Of a stretch of DNA of 64,000 nucleotides, positions 54,964-64,000 are shown piece by piece. The first letter of the stretch is position 1. Every line of letters begins with the position of its first letter. Both the position numbers and the translations under genes were made by a program. The notes beneath the pieces were generated by a model. It did not search any database and was not told the origin of the DNA. It saw only the letters and a program-made list of their open reading frames with translations. This DNA is from JACRLW01 sp050181465 (GTDB lineage Bacteria > Planctomycetota > UBA1135 > UBA2386), in contig JBFXDD010000003.1 in the NCBI GenBank assembly GCA_050181465.1, positions 62,001-126,000 of the forward strand, given 5' to 3'.

Positions 54964-57900
54964 ATGCGAACACTTCCCATCCTCGCGGCATGGGCACTGG
55001 CGACACCACTCCTCGCCCAGTACGCGCGCCCGGCATTGACGTCTCCCTCCGTCGCGACTACGCGGCAGGACAACATCATCACGACCTGGGCCGAGATCCC
55101 GGTCAGCCCGCTCAAGCTGATCCTGAAGGGGAACGGCGCCCCGATCGAGTACACCGGCGTGGTCAACGTCCGCCGTGGACGGATCGAGCTCTACTACTTC
55201 AATGCGACCGCGAACCAGCACTTCTTGGTCGCGGAGATGCCGATTCCGGTCGGCGCCACGACTGCGGTCGTACGGCCGAACACTGCCGAGATCTGGATCG
55301 CGGTACCCAACTCACGCATCGGGATCGACCCCGCCACGAGCACACCCAGTGACGGCGGTTCGGTCGTCATCGTCGATTCCATCAAGGCAACCGCCATCCG
55401 TTCGATCGCGGTCGGCATCAATCCCTCCGGGATCGCCTTCCACCCGAGTGGATCACACGCCTACGTGAGCTGTCGCGGTTCGCGCGACGTGCATGTGGTC
55501 GATTGCACGACCGGGGTGTCCGTGGGCTCCGTCGGTGTCGATCAATACACGCCGCACGCCATCGCCTACCTGCCGGCAACCAACGAAGTGAAGGTCGCGG
55601 CGTTGCTCTCGGGCAACAACTCGGTGACGCGCGGCACCTTCGCGGGAGATGAGTCGCCCGACCTGATCGTCGATGCGACCGCCGACCCGAACGTCGTCGG
55701 CAACCTGCCGGACCGTGACGTCGTCACGCTCGCGGTCAATCCGACCAACCCGGCACTGTTGACGCAGGTCCCGGCCAAGCTCGCAACCGGCGTCATGACC
55801 ACTCAATTCCAGATCACCGCGGACCCGACGAGCACGAAGGTGTTCGTGGTCGGCATGTCGTCGCTCAACACACAGTTCGTCGGCGAGAAGAACTTCGTGG
55901 GTGGACGGGTCGTGGAGAACCAACTCGTCGTTCTCGACTACGTCGGGGGCGGCGCGCCGACCCCGACGGTGCTGGACCTCGACGTCCTGCCCTTCGCGCC
56001 GATGGCGGCTCCCACCGACTTCGTGGTGGCACCCAACGGCCGCCGAGGCTGGCTGATCGCCCGCGGCGTCGATCGCGTCGTCGAGTTCAATCTGACCGGA
56101 CCGACCCCGACCCCCGTCGGCGCGTGGGACCTGATTCCCGGCACGACCGGCTACTCGGCCACCCGGGTCGGCGCTCGCTCTGCCGCCGTCGATCCCACCG
56201 GCTCGCAGCTCGCGGTCTACTGCGAGATCGAGAACAGCTTCGCGATCTTGGACGTCTCCGGCGCCGCACCGACGACTCCGATCAGCGTGCGCACGGTGCC
56301 GCTTCGTTTCGACCCACTGCCAAACTTCGCGAAGAACGGCTGGTCGCATCTGTCGGATGCAGCGAGGTCGCTGAGCCAGACCTCGTCGTGCTACTCGTGC
56401 CACATCGATGGCGGAACCGACAACCTCGCGTGGCAGCTCTCCAAGTTCCACGATCCGGAGGGCACGCCGACGAATCAGCTACAGCACATCGAGGACTTCA
56501 AGAGTCCCATGCAGACCCAGGTGCTGTTCGGGCTCACCGAGGTCGGACCGTTCCACTGGCGCGGTGAGCAACGCACTCTCGCCGACTTCAACGGCGCGTT
56601 CTCGGGTCTCCTCGAGGCACCCGAACTCAATCCCGCCGAACTCAGCGAGATGATCCGCTTCATCGACCTCATGCGGCATGCACCGAACCGGCACCTTGCG
56701 ATGAATCGAAGCTACGCCGCCAGCGTGGCTCCCGCCGGAACCGGGAGTGTCGGTCAGGGCTTGATCGACTTCGAGTCCTTCCCGGTCTATGCGCCGGTGA
56801 ACCCCACGGCTTCGTGTGCCTCGTGCCACACTCTGCCGACGGGGACCAACAACGAGATCCAGCTCACACCGGTCGGACCGCCGAGCTTCTTCGTGAAGGT
56901 GGCCCCGCTGCGCGGCGTCGTGAATCGGCTCGATGCCCCGATCAACCTGGGCAGCTTCGTCGGCAACCGTTGCTCGAACGGATCCGGTCTCGTGCATCAC
57001 GCACAGATCGGCAGTTTCCTCGAGTTCGTGCAACAACCGGAGTTCCCTGGACTCGCCGGTCAGCCCGCAGTGCAGGACAACCTCGTGGCCTTCATGGACT
57101 GCATGGACACCGGCCTCGCCCCGTCGACCAGCCTGGTCTGCGTGCTGCGAACGGACTACGCGAATCCCGGCCTGGACTACGACACGACGATGGCTTTCGT
57201 GAAGGCCGAGTCGAATGCAGGTCACGCCGACTTCTCGATCCACATCGCGATTCCCACGAGCCCAACGACCTTCCTGAGTTTCCCGGGGTTCTGGGACCGC
57301 AACCTCCAGGCCTTCGTCTTCCAATCGCAGACCTTCGGCTTGCAGACGGAGCTCGGGATGCGAGCGCTGTTCCTCGCCGTCGGGGAGCCGCTCACCTTCC
57401 TCGGCCACCCGCCAGGAACCGGACATCGCTGGGGCATCGACGCCGATGACGACGAACTGCTCGACATCGACGAGATGGTCACCTTCGGCACGAACGCCTT
57501 CGACTTCGATTCGGACAACGACAACATCCCCGATGGTCACGAAGTTCGGTTCCCACCGTCGACCCCCGACACGCAGAGCCCGACCTTCACCAGCGGTCCG
57601 ACGGTGATGTACACCACGACCAACACGGTCAAGGTGGAGTTCACGACGAACGAGCCGACGGTAGCGATCGCCGTGGCACAGATCACGGTGGCCGGGGTTC
57701 CCTTCGCACCCTACCAGATCGGTCAGTCCTCACCGCTCGCCGGGGGCTTCTCGTTGAACCATCAGATCGTGATGAGCAATATCCCCGACCAGTTCGAGCT
57801 CGCGCTGTTCGGTTTCCAACTCATCACGCTCGCGATCGAGATCCGCGCACAAGACCCCGCGGGGAATCCACCGGTCGTTGCACCGCTGCCCTTCACGATG

Positions 57901-58359
57901 GAAGCCGGCGGTCAGTTCTCCTGCCGCGTGCAGGACATCCAGAACGCCGCCTACTTGTCGGGCACGAACCAGGCGACCTTCCAGGTCAGTCTCGGCCTGG
58001 GCTCGCACGAGTTCCCCCTGCCGCTCGCCGCCGAACCCACGCCGAACACCCCGACGTGGCAAGTGGAATGCGAGCTGAGCTACGGGACGCAGCCCGGTGG
58101 CGCGGGAACGCAGATCCTGGGGCTCACCCGGATCGGCAATCCCTTCGGTTCGACCACGAACTTCAAGTTCCAGGCGACCATCACGCCCACGACGAACCCA
58201 GCGACCTTTACCGTTGGGCTGCCGGCGAGTGCCGCGACCGATACCAACCGGGTGCTCGCCATCCGAGTCGTGAGCGTCACTCCTCTCCACGCGACGCCGG
58301 GAGCGGTGTATCTCGAGACAGAAGCCTACAAGCGCAACCACGCCGTGCTCGGCTTCTGA
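54964..58359 (+). CDS. Secreted beta-propeller/di-haem cytochrome c-type protein
   Basis: 1131 residues with a signal peptide (TLPILAAWALATPLLAQ). The N-terminal about 430 residues contain YVTN-like beta-propeller strands (NPSGIAFHPSGSHAYVSCRG, SIAVGIN). Two haem c motifs follow: CYSCH at 476-480 and CASCH at 618-622, with MxxxP-type ligands possible nearby, resembling di-haem peroxidase or MauG-like chains. Acidic calcium-binding-type repeats (GIDADDDELLDIDEM, DFDSDNDNIPDGHE) come next, then a C-terminal Ig-like beta domain. It is likely a periplasmic or surface redox protein. The substrate is unknown. It sits among secreted genes in the same direction. Confidence 0.85.
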   Translation: MRTLPILAAWALATPLLAQYARPALTSPSVATTRQDNIITTWAEIPVSPLKLILKGNGAPIEYTGVVNVRRGRIELYYFNATANQHFLVAEMPIPVGATTAVVRPNTAEIWIAVPNSRIGIDPATSTPSDGGSVVIVDSIKATAIRSIAVGINPSGIAFHPSGSHAYVSCRGSRDVHVVDCTTGVSVGSVGVDQYTPHAIAYLPATNEVKVAALLSGNNSVTRGTFAGDESPDLIVDATADPNVVGNLPDRDVVTLAVNPTNPALLTQVPAKLATGVMTTQFQITADPTSTKVFVVGMSSLNTQFVGEKNFVGGRVVENQLVVLDYVGGGAPTPTVLDLDVLPFAPMAAPTDFVVAPNGRRGWLIARGVDRVVEFNLTGPTPTPVGAWDLIPGTTGYSATRVGARSAAVDPTGSQLAVYCEIENSFAILDVSGAAPTTPISVRTVPLRFDPLPNFAKNGWSHLSDAARSLSQTSSCYSCHIDGGTDNLAWQLSKFHDPEGTPTNQLQHIEDFKSPMQTQVLFGLTEVGPFHWRGEQRTLADFNGAFSGLLEAPELNPAELSEMIRFIDLMRHAPNRHLAMNRSYAASVAPAGTGSVGQGLIDFESFPVYAPVNPTASCASCHTLPTGTNNEIQLTPVGPPSFFVKVAPLRGVVNRLDAPINLGSFVGNRCSNGSGLVHHAQIGSFLEFVQQPEFPGLAGQPAVQDNLVAFMDCMDTGLAPSTSLVCVLRTDYANPGLDYDTTMAFVKAESNAGHADFSIHIAIPTSPTTFLSFPGFWDRNLQAFVFQSQTFGLQTELGMRALFLAVGEPLTFLGHPPGTGHRWGIDADDDELLDIDEMVTFGTNAFDFDSDNDNIPDGHEVRFPPSTPDTQSPTFTSGPTVMYTTTNTVKVEFTTNEPTVAIAVAQITVAGVPFAPYQIGQSSPLAGGFSLNHQIVMSNIPDQFELALFGFQLITLAIEIRAQDPAGNPPVVAPLPFTMEAGGQFSCRVQDIQNAAYLSGTNQATFQVSLGLGSHEFPLPLAAEPTPNTPTWQVECELSYGTQPGGAGTQILGLTRIGNPFGSTTNFKFQATITPTTNPATFTVGLPASAATDTNRVLAIRVVSVTPLHATPGAVYLETEAYKRNHAVLGF

Positions 58360-58366
58360 GCGATTC

Positions 58367-58384
58367 GCGCCCGGCGACGGGCGC
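58367..58384 (+). terminator. Candidate terminator hairpin after the cytochrome gene
   Basis: GCGCCCG and CGGGCGC form a perfect 7-bp stem with a GCGA tetraloop, 7 bases after the stop. It lies 17 bases before the next gene and has no T-tract. Confidence 0.5.
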
Positions 58385-58401
58385 GGTCCCTGACAACCAA
58401 G

Positions 58402-60081
58402 ATGACTTCGACGATGCGAACCCGCAGCTCAGTCTCCCTATGGTCCGCGGCGGTGCTCGCCTGCGCTCCCCTGCCTGCCCAACTGCTGCCCGGCACTCCT
58501 CATGCCTTCGAAGTCAGCACCCAGGCACCCCAGAGCATCACGCTCGATCGAGTGATGCCGGGCGAGTTCGACGGCGATCATCGCGGCGATCTCGCGCTCC
58601 TCGTGGGCGGCGAGTTACGGCTCGTTCGCGCGGCCGCGGGCTACGGTGTTCCGTGGACTGAGGTCGCTCCAGGCGGCGGGACCTTCCGCGACCTCGCGGT
58701 CGTCCCAGCCGTAGATCCAGGCCGCGATCGCCTGTTTGCGCTCGTTCGCGGCGGCACGGCGGATGGCTTGTATGAACTGAGCTTCGCCAACCCCGCGAGT
58801 CCGTCACTGCGGATCGTCGATGCCGAGGGCTTCGAATCCGCGGACGCCCTCGCTGCTCACGCGACCGTCGACACCCATCGAGTGTTCGGCATCGTACGCG
58901 GGGAAGGTCTCGTCCACCGCGTGCTCGTCGCAGGTGACACCCCGACGTTGGAACCCGCGATCCCCGTGCCGGCCGGTGCCAAGCGATTTCAGGCCGCGTC
59001 GCTCGAGGGCGACAAGACCGTGCCGCAGTTGACGCTGGAACTTCCCGGTCGCCTCGACATCTTCGACCTCTCGGGTGCGCAGACCGGGAGCGTGTCGCTG
59101 CAGCCGTCAGACTCCTTGGTGGACTTCGCGACCGGCTTCAACGCCGCCGTCGGCGCCGGCCGTATCATTCAGATCGTCTCGCTCGCGAGCGGACTCAGTG
59201 AGTGCCGGGTGAGCGAACTCGACGGAACGCTGGTGCAGTGGATCGATTTCGGAGTGACCGCACCGCGCATCGCTCTGGACGACCTGATCGATCGTGGCGA
59301 GTTGGACATCGTGGCGGTCACGACCAGCGATCCGCTCGGGTTCGCGAGCTTCGCCGGACTTGGTGCAGCACCCGGCACCTACAACTTCACTCCGATCGGC
59401 ACAGTCCTGTTCGGATTCCCGAGCCCGAACTTCGGAACGGCGACAGCTCACTCCAATCTCGCCGTCTTCGACCTCGACTACGACGGTGATCGCGACGTGG
59501 CCTTCTGCGACCCCTCGACCAACACGGTTTGGGTCCAACCGAGCTGGATCACCGATGAGATCAACGCGGCTCCGGTCGTCGCCGACGTAGAGTCGCTCTA
59601 TACCTATCAGCGACCCAACGCCCAGGACTTCGCGTTCGCATTCACTCGGCCGCTCGGCAGCTTCGTGCCGACGCACCTGGAGCTGAACATCTACCAGAAG
59701 AAGGTCATCGAGGGGACGACGCATCATCTGCACGTCTGCAACGCCTTCGTTCCCGCGGTCGCGTCCACTCTGATCCCCGGTGCTTACGAGACCGGGACCG
59801 TCACCGTGATCGCAGAGTACGACGGCGCGCAGGGCACGGATGCCGACTTCGTGACCGCCGTACGCTTCCTCGCCGCCGCGCCGGCAGGGACCTCGTGGCA
59901 GTCGATCGGGGTCGAAGGCTATGCCGAGTTCCATCACACGCGAACACCTCACCCCCATTATCCCGGCTACTACATCAGCGGCAGCCCCGGCGGCGTCAAC
60001 CCACTGCCGGTGGTGATCGGAAGCGGTGTGGTCGCACCCGGCACGCTTCCGCCGGCGCCACCGCCGCCGCCGGGAACCTGA
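58402..60081 (+). CDS. Secreted FG-GAP/VCBS-like repeat protein
   Basis: 559 residues. A signal peptide with twin basic start (RTRSSVSLWSAAVLACAPLP) is followed by a beta-propeller-like body. At least two acidic FG-GAP/VCBS-like loops are visible, GEFDGDHRGDLALL and DLDYDGDRDVAFCD, which would bind calcium. The C-terminal about 150 residues include FVPTHLELNIYQKKVIEG and a Pro-rich end (PPAPPPPPGT). Such proteins are usually surface or adhesion proteins. The ATG at 58402 and a second ATG at 58414 are both possible starts. It follows the di-haem gene by 43 bases and is convergent with the CHAT gene with 3 bases between. Confidence 0.82.
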   Translation: MTSTMRTRSSVSLWSAAVLACAPLPAQLLPGTPHAFEVSTQAPQSITLDRVMPGEFDGDHRGDLALLVGGELRLVRAAAGYGVPWTEVAPGGGTFRDLAVVPAVDPGRDRLFALVRGGTADGLYELSFANPASPSLRIVDAEGFESADALAAHATVDTHRVFGIVRGEGLVHRVLVAGDTPTLEPAIPVPAGAKRFQAASLEGDKTVPQLTLELPGRLDIFDLSGAQTGSVSLQPSDSLVDFATGFNAAVGAGRIIQIVSLASGLSECRVSELDGTLVQWIDFGVTAPRIALDDLIDRGELDIVAVTTSDPLGFASFAGLGAAPGTYNFTPIGTVLFGFPSPNFGTATAHSNLAVFDLDYDGDRDVAFCDPSTNTVWVQPSWITDEINAAPVVADVESLYTYQRPNAQDFAFAFTRPLGSFVPTHLELNIYQKKVIEGTTHHLHVCNAFVPAVASTLIPGAYETGTVTVIAEYDGAQGTDADFVTAVRFLAAAPAGTSWQSIGVEGYAEFHHTRTPHPHYPGYYISGSPGGVNPLPVVIGSGVVAPGTLPPAPPPPPGT

Positions 60082-60084
60082 GGG

Positions 60085-62583
60085 TCAGCGCACGCTGCTG
60101 GTAGTGTCCGCGAGGCCCAGCAAAGTCAGAGTCGCCCAGAAGTGTGGGTGACGAAGTTCCTCGCTCGCGGCAAGCTCGCGGCGAGCACCGCGCAGTGCCG
60201 TCGCGATCGGTTCGCCCGCTGCGACACGCTCCACGATCGCCGCGATGAGCGCACTCGTTGCATCCTGCTCGAGAGGAGCCGCGGAGGCAAGGACCGACAG
60301 AGCCCCTGCCCGCAACAACACGGCCCCCAGGTGATCGACGTCTTCGCCGCCCAGCTTCGCCTCGGTGTTGAGACCTTCACAGGCCGCCAAGACATGAATT
60401 GGCGAGGAGCGAAAGCCTCCGGACTCGAGGTCATCTGCAAACACTGCAGCGGCGGGGACTCGCCCCGCCGACACTCCCCACAGTCCGCGTGGTCGCGATC
60501 GTTGTCGATCGTCGGTGCCGTGTGCGAACCACACGGCGATGTGGTCCCCGGTCGCCGCGGCGTCCGACAGGTTCTTCGCCCATCGCAATCCGGGGACGGC
60601 CCGCTGTAGCCGAGTGCGTGCTCGATCGGCGAAGACGACAGGTCCGGCCTCAGCATTGCCTTGGCCGACCAGAACGTGCGCGCTGAGGGTGGCCGGAGTC
60701 GGCATCGCACGCGCTCGATCGAGCAAAGCGAGCCCGGCGGCCACCGAGGGCAGATAGGTGATCTCGTGACTGAGTCCGAGCGGCGAACTGCCGCCCTCTG
60801 CGAGAGGACTCGGCAAGACCAGCACTTCGATCGGCAAGCGGCGCAGCACCTCTGCACCGACGAGGAAGATGCGGCGGCACCGTTGCAAGTCCAACACCAA
60901 GGAGTCGCCGAGTAGCCGCGTTGCGAGTTCTTCACCGCGAACTCGAAGTCGAGACTCGGACTGCGGGTCTCGGCGCGCATCGGGGTTCGCGAGGTCGCGC
61001 CAGAGCTCGAGTGCCGCGTCCGCGATGCGTTCGGGTGCTGCACCCGCGTGATGCGCGATCGTGTCCTTGGCGACCACGAAGACATGGGTGTGTTCGCGAC
61101 CCGGCACCAACAGGACGAGACGAGTCTCGGAGTCGGAGACCAATCGCTCGCGCACCCGAGCGAGCGTCGGTGCCGTCCCACCCAGAGCACGCGTCAGCGA
61201 GCCGCGGCTCCGCACGTACATCATCTCCTCCACGGCGGCGATCAGGCCTCGCTCCTCCGACGATCCGATCCGGCACAGCTCGAGCACGTCCTCCACCAGG
61301 TCGCGTCGCGGAGCAAATGCGAACGGAGCGTTGCCGATCGGATCATGGCTGCGAGCGCACATGTCGACGAACGCCCTAAATGCCGCACGCGCGGTGCGGA
61401 TGCGATCGTGTGCGTCGTCGGCTGCGGTCGACACCGCGAGTCTCGCGGCGAGCGCCTGAGCGCGCGCGTCCAAGAGCGGCCAACCCGCGCTGCCTTCGCC
61501 CCCCCGCGGCTGCCCCAGTCGGGCGAGGAGTTCACCGGCCTCCACATGACGCGCATCGTCCAGGGCCTCGCCGATCAACTCGAGTCGCGCCATCGCCGCA
61601 AGCTTCGGTTCGAGGTGCGGACTCGACATCGACGCAACCAGGATCGGTCGCGCCGTCTCGCGATCCGACGCCGACCACATCGCCAGCCCGCGATAGAACT
61701 CGGCCTGCGCTCGCACCGAGTCGTCGCGCGTCGTCGCGACCAGACGTTCTGCGAGTCGCCGGCCGCGCGCCCAATCCCCAAGATCGATCGCTTGGCGCAC
61801 TCGTGCCAGCTCCACCACGACCGCCAAGGTCGATCGGCTCGCCGCGTCGACGCTCGAATCCTCCGCACGCAGGGCATCCGCCGCCGACTCGAGTCGATGC
61901 TGCGCATCCGAGTGACGTCCCAGCTCCTGATCGATCGACGCCATCTCGAGTTGTACGAAGCAGCGGATCCGCATCGACTCGGCACCGCGCGCACCGGTGG
62001 TCGTGCCGGTCAGGTCCAACGCCGCCCGCGCGTCATCGAGCTCCCCACGCTCGCGAGAAGCGCGCGCAAGCAGCACGAGAGCCCAGCCGTGGTCGACGGA
62101 ATCACGGACTGCGAAACGGTGCCAAGTCCGGCGTGGCAAGCGACCCTGGAGTTCCGCCGCGTCGAGGTCCGCTACGCCCGCCTCGACCCGGCGCAGGAGC
62201 CAAACTACGGCGGCCGCCTCCATGCGATCGGCTGCGGCGCTCTCGGCGGCGATCGACGCTACCGAGACTCGATCGAGCGCGTGGACGACCGCGCGCTTGC
62301 CGGCCCGCCAACCGGCGAGCTCGAGCTGTTCGAGTTGAGTCAGCGCGAGCAGCCACGCGGCGGTGTTGGCTGCAGTCGGCGCCACCTGCGCATCCAGGAG
62401 CGCTTCGAATGCCGCAAGTGCACGGCGCGCGGAGCCGGAGTCCGCGGCGGCGATCAGAGCGGCATGGGACTCGCGCAGGTCGATAGCGAAGCGAGAGTCC
62501 TCCTCGCCGACCGCAGCGTCCCGCCGACATCCGATCAGAAGGGTCACGCCCAGCACGCCGACGGATCGAAGTCCGAGGTCCAC
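60085..62583 (-). CDS. CHAT-domain lipoprotein with helical repeat region
   Basis: 832 residues. The N-terminus is a lipoprotein signal (DLGLRSVGVLGVTLLIGC, lipobox with C19). Residues about 40-560 are Ala/Leu/Arg-rich helical hairpins resembling TPR repeats. The C-terminal CHAT (caspase-like) domain has the catalytic His at 688 (VWFAHGTDD) and Cys at 735 (VLAACEG), followed by LGAVLLRAGALSVLASAAPL, characteristic of the family. CHAT proteins are peptidases, some in defence and cell-death systems. A lipid anchor would put this one outside the cytoplasm. It is the third gene after an ECF sigma factor and a membrane protein, with a 34-base gap, so the three form one operon. Confidence 0.88.
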   Translation of the reverse strand: MDLGLRSVGVLGVTLLIGCRRDAAVGEEDSRFAIDLRESHAALIAAADSGSARRALAAFEALLDAQVAPTAANTAAWLLALTQLEQLELAGWRAGKRAVVHALDRVSVASIAAESAAADRMEAAAVVWLLRRVEAGVADLDAAELQGRLPRRTWHRFAVRDSVDHGWALVLLARASRERGELDDARAALDLTGTTTGARGAESMRIRCFVQLEMASIDQELGRHSDAQHRLESAADALRAEDSSVDAASRSTLAVVVELARVRQAIDLGDWARGRRLAERLVATTRDDSVRAQAEFYRGLAMWSASDRETARPILVASMSSPHLEPKLAAMARLELIGEALDDARHVEAGELLARLGQPRGGEGSAGWPLLDARAQALAARLAVSTAADDAHDRIRTARAAFRAFVDMCARSHDPIGNAPFAFAPRRDLVEDVLELCRIGSSEERGLIAAVEEMMYVRSRGSLTRALGGTAPTLARVRERLVSDSETRLVLLVPGREHTHVFVVAKDTIAHHAGAAPERIADAALELWRDLANPDARRDPQSESRLRVRGEELATRLLGDSLVLDLQRCRRIFLVGAEVLRRLPIEVLVLPSPLAEGGSSPLGLSHEITYLPSVAAGLALLDRARAMPTPATLSAHVLVGQGNAEAGPVVFADRARTRLQRAVPGLRWAKNLSDAAATGDHIAVWFAHGTDDRQRSRPRGLWGVSAGRVPAAAVFADDLESGGFRSSPIHVLAACEGLNTEAKLGGEDVDHLGAVLLRAGALSVLASAAPLEQDATSALIAAIVERVAAGEPIATALRGARRELAASEELRHPHFWATLTLLGLADTTSSVR

Positions 62584-62617
62584 GGGAAGATGCTACGCCG
62601 GACGGCCGGCCTCCGGG

Positions 62618-63226
62618 TCAGCGCGACTGGCGATGCGTCACGTACTGCGGCAACGAGGATCCCAGTCGGTAGATCGTGAGCTGGAATTCGATGCGCGCCA
62701 CTCCGGCAAGCGCAGCGACAGGCACTTCGATCGGACCGGGACTCGCATCCTCGCTACGCCAGAGTTCGATCCCCGGCTGGTCGTGGGCATCGAGCGCGCG
62801 GACGATCAACTCGAGCCGCCCCTCGTCCGGGGAGAAGTCGCGGGCCGACAACTGCACCGCACCGAAGGCACCCTGGTCGCGGAGTGCGAATCGCTGTTCG
62901 CCGAGGTAGCGGTCGTGGCGTCCGCCGCCATCGCCGTCCGCAACCCAGGATCGCATCCAGGGATTGACGAGGAATCCGAACACGAGCGCAGCCGCGGCAG
63001 CGCCCAGCAGCCAACCCCAAGGGATCCGCCGACGGCGTTGCTGCGCTTCCATCTGCACGCGGAACCCGGCGAGGATCGAGTCCTCCCCCACGACCGGAGT
63101 TCGCGCATCCTGCATGACACGCTCGCGCAGCACGGTGTCGCCCCGGGCGAGGCGATCGAGGCGGGCCACATCGTCCTCGTCCGCACCGCCGTCGGCTCGG
63201 ACCATGGGATCACCGTCACTTGTCAT
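62618..63226 (-). CDS. Single-pass membrane protein, possible anti-sigma factor
   Basis: 202 residues. A charged N-terminal cytoplasmic-type part of about 68 residues (DEDDVARLDRLARGDTVLRE) is followed by one membrane helix (IPWGWLLGAAAAALVFGFLV, about 68-87). The about 110-residue C-terminal beta-rich domain would lie outside (ARDFSPDEGRLELIVRALDA). The N-terminal part has no zinc-binding HxxxCxxC motif. The ATG at 63226 overlaps the ECF sigma gene by 11 bases, the usual arrangement of a sigma factor and its membrane anti-sigma. The role is inferred from position and topology; no family is recognised. Confidence 0.75.
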   Translation of the reverse strand: MTSDGDPMVRADGGADEDDVARLDRLARGDTVLRERVMQDARTPVVGEDSILAGFRVQMEAQQRRRRIPWGWLLGAAAAALVFGFLVNPWMRSWVADGDGGGRHDRYLGEQRFALRDQGAFGAVQLSARDFSPDEGRLELIVRALDAHDQPGIELWRSEDASPGPIEVPVAALAGVARIEFQLTIYRLGSSLPQYVTHRQSR

Positions 63227-63860
63227 CGGCACCTCGACTCGGCTCGCCAGGCTCGCCGAAGGACCGGCGCAACCACACACGAAGCCGCGACATCGCCCGA
63301 TAGTAGCGCGTCTTGAGCGTGCCCTGCGAGACCGACAACGCGTTCGCAGCCTCATCGAAAGTCATGGCGCGAAAGTGTCGGGCCTCGACTACCTCGAACT
63401 CCTCCGGCAGAAGCCGTGCCATCGCCCCGTGCAAGATGGCGGCATCGTGGACACTGAGGGCGACTGCCGACTCGTCCACCAGGTCGGCTGCGATCCGCTC
63501 GAACTCCTGACGGCTCTCAGTTCGCGAGCCGCGCCGATGATCGAAGAGGGTGAGCACACAGAAGCGGTAGACCCAGGTCTCGAGCGATGCGATTCCGCCG
63601 AACTTCGGCAGTGCCGCCCAAACCCGCGCGAAGACCTCCTGCGAGACCTCACCCAATGCGTCCGACCCCAGCGGGGGGCCGCCTCGTTTCGAGAGACTCG
63701 AAAGAACGCGAGGGATGAGGCGCATGCGGTCGAGAAATCGTCGGGACGCTTCGTCGTCCCCGGCCAGGACCGCCCGCACGAGGGCGAGGTCGGCGCTGCG
63801 GGTTCGGTCCGTGTTCGTGGACGGGGCCGACGGTTGGTTGGAGGAATCCTCGAAGTCCAC
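63216..63860 (-). CDS. ECF RNA polymerase sigma factor
   Basis: 214 residues. Region 2 is at about 35-110 (ADLALVRAVLAGDDEASRRF, GEVSQEVFARVWAALPKF, ETWVYRFCVLTLFDHRRG) and region 4 at about 140-200 (LLPEEFEVVEARHFRAMTFD, then DEAANALSVSQGTLKTRYYR with the helix-turn-helix). The start is a GTG at 63860, with an N-terminal Ser/Asn-rich tail. Downstream are the membrane protein and the CHAT lipoprotein, likely its anti-sigma and target. The promoter region at 63861-64000 should contain any autoregulated site but shows no obvious consensus to me. Confidence 0.93.
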   Translation of the reverse strand: MDFEDSSNQPSAPSTNTDRTRSADLALVRAVLAGDDEASRRFLDRMRLIPRVLSSLSKRGGPPLGSDALGEVSQEVFARVWAALPKFGGIASLETWVYRFCVLTLFDHRRGSRTESRQEFERIAADLVDESAVALSVHDAAILHGAMARLLPEEFEVVEARHFRAMTFDEAANALSVSQGTLKTRYYRAMSRLRVWLRRSFGEPGEPSRGADDK

Positions 63861-64000
63861 GGAGAGTTCGCGCAGGGGACGGCGGAAGGCATCGAGCCGT
63901 ATTCGGCTGGGGTCTACCGCCCGGGCAGTTGAGTCTACCTATCGCGAAGCGTCGGAAAGTTCGCCGGGTGCTTCCAGAGTGCGCGGGTCAGCGATCGCGC

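Overview
The window looks like a chromosome segment of a high-GC member of the phylum Planctomycetota. The marker is the adjacent pair at 2253-7327: a planctomycete-cytochrome (PSCyt1)/DUF1549/DUF1553 protein followed by a Tat-type DUF1501 protein, a combination largely confined to that phylum. Many large secreted proteins with an Ala-Gln signal cleavage site, and three different sigma factors plus a sigma-54 activator, fit the same picture. The species cannot be named from the sequence. No rRNA, tRNA, CRISPR array or complete insertion sequence was seen.

Layout. 1-2252: a secreted gene cut by the left edge and a probably frameshifted small gene. 2253-9899: Lon protease, then the PSCyt1 and DUF1501 pair, all on minus. 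9900-10306: two hairpin repeats with the same loop. 10307-15502 (minus): lysA, a 50-residue lipoprotein, a NifU-like protein and a sigma-54 activator, each overlapping the next by 4 bases, then a secreted protein. 15652-18071 (plus): two secreted proteins. 18139-23702 (minus): purA, uppS, cdsA, phoH, ybeY and a FliA-like sigma factor. 23935-25020: a protein with a helix-turn-helix-like segment and a repeat-rich C-terminus. 25136-33211 (minus): recG, NAD(P)HX epimerase, thiolase, an aconitase-family fusion, a 47-residue ORF, a hydantoinase-B protein and a lipoprotein. 33309-35133 (plus): a UDP-sugar pyrophosphorylase and a HAD phosphatase. 34780-40805: a 3013-bp tandem duplication carrying two copies of a pair (HExxH metalloprotease-like protein plus a 540-residue secreted partner). 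41090-42771: ECF sigma factor plus YCII protein. 43298-47436: moaA, a PhzF protein, an XRE regulator and an RsmJ-like methyltransferase, interspersed with palindromic mobile-like elements. 47433-52286 (minus): aroF-tpiA-secG-yicC-gmk-coaC-prmA housekeeping genes. 52464-60081 (plus): a decarboxylase and three secreted proteins, one with two haem c motifs. 60085-63860 (minus): ECF sigma factor, a single-pass membrane protein and a CHAT-domain lipoprotein.

Gene organisation. Neighbouring genes very often share the 4-base overlaps ATGA or GTGA (at least 13 junctions), which points to translational coupling and also fixes many start codons. Gaps within operons are usually below 60 bp. Most long plus-strand ORFs opposite minus-strand genes are GC-driven antisense shadows.

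The parts most worth following up are the ECF sigma/membrane protein/CHAT lipoprotein module, the mosaic tandem duplication with the metalloprotease-like pair, and the CTAG-bounded palindromic elements whose ends supply the stop codons of three genes.
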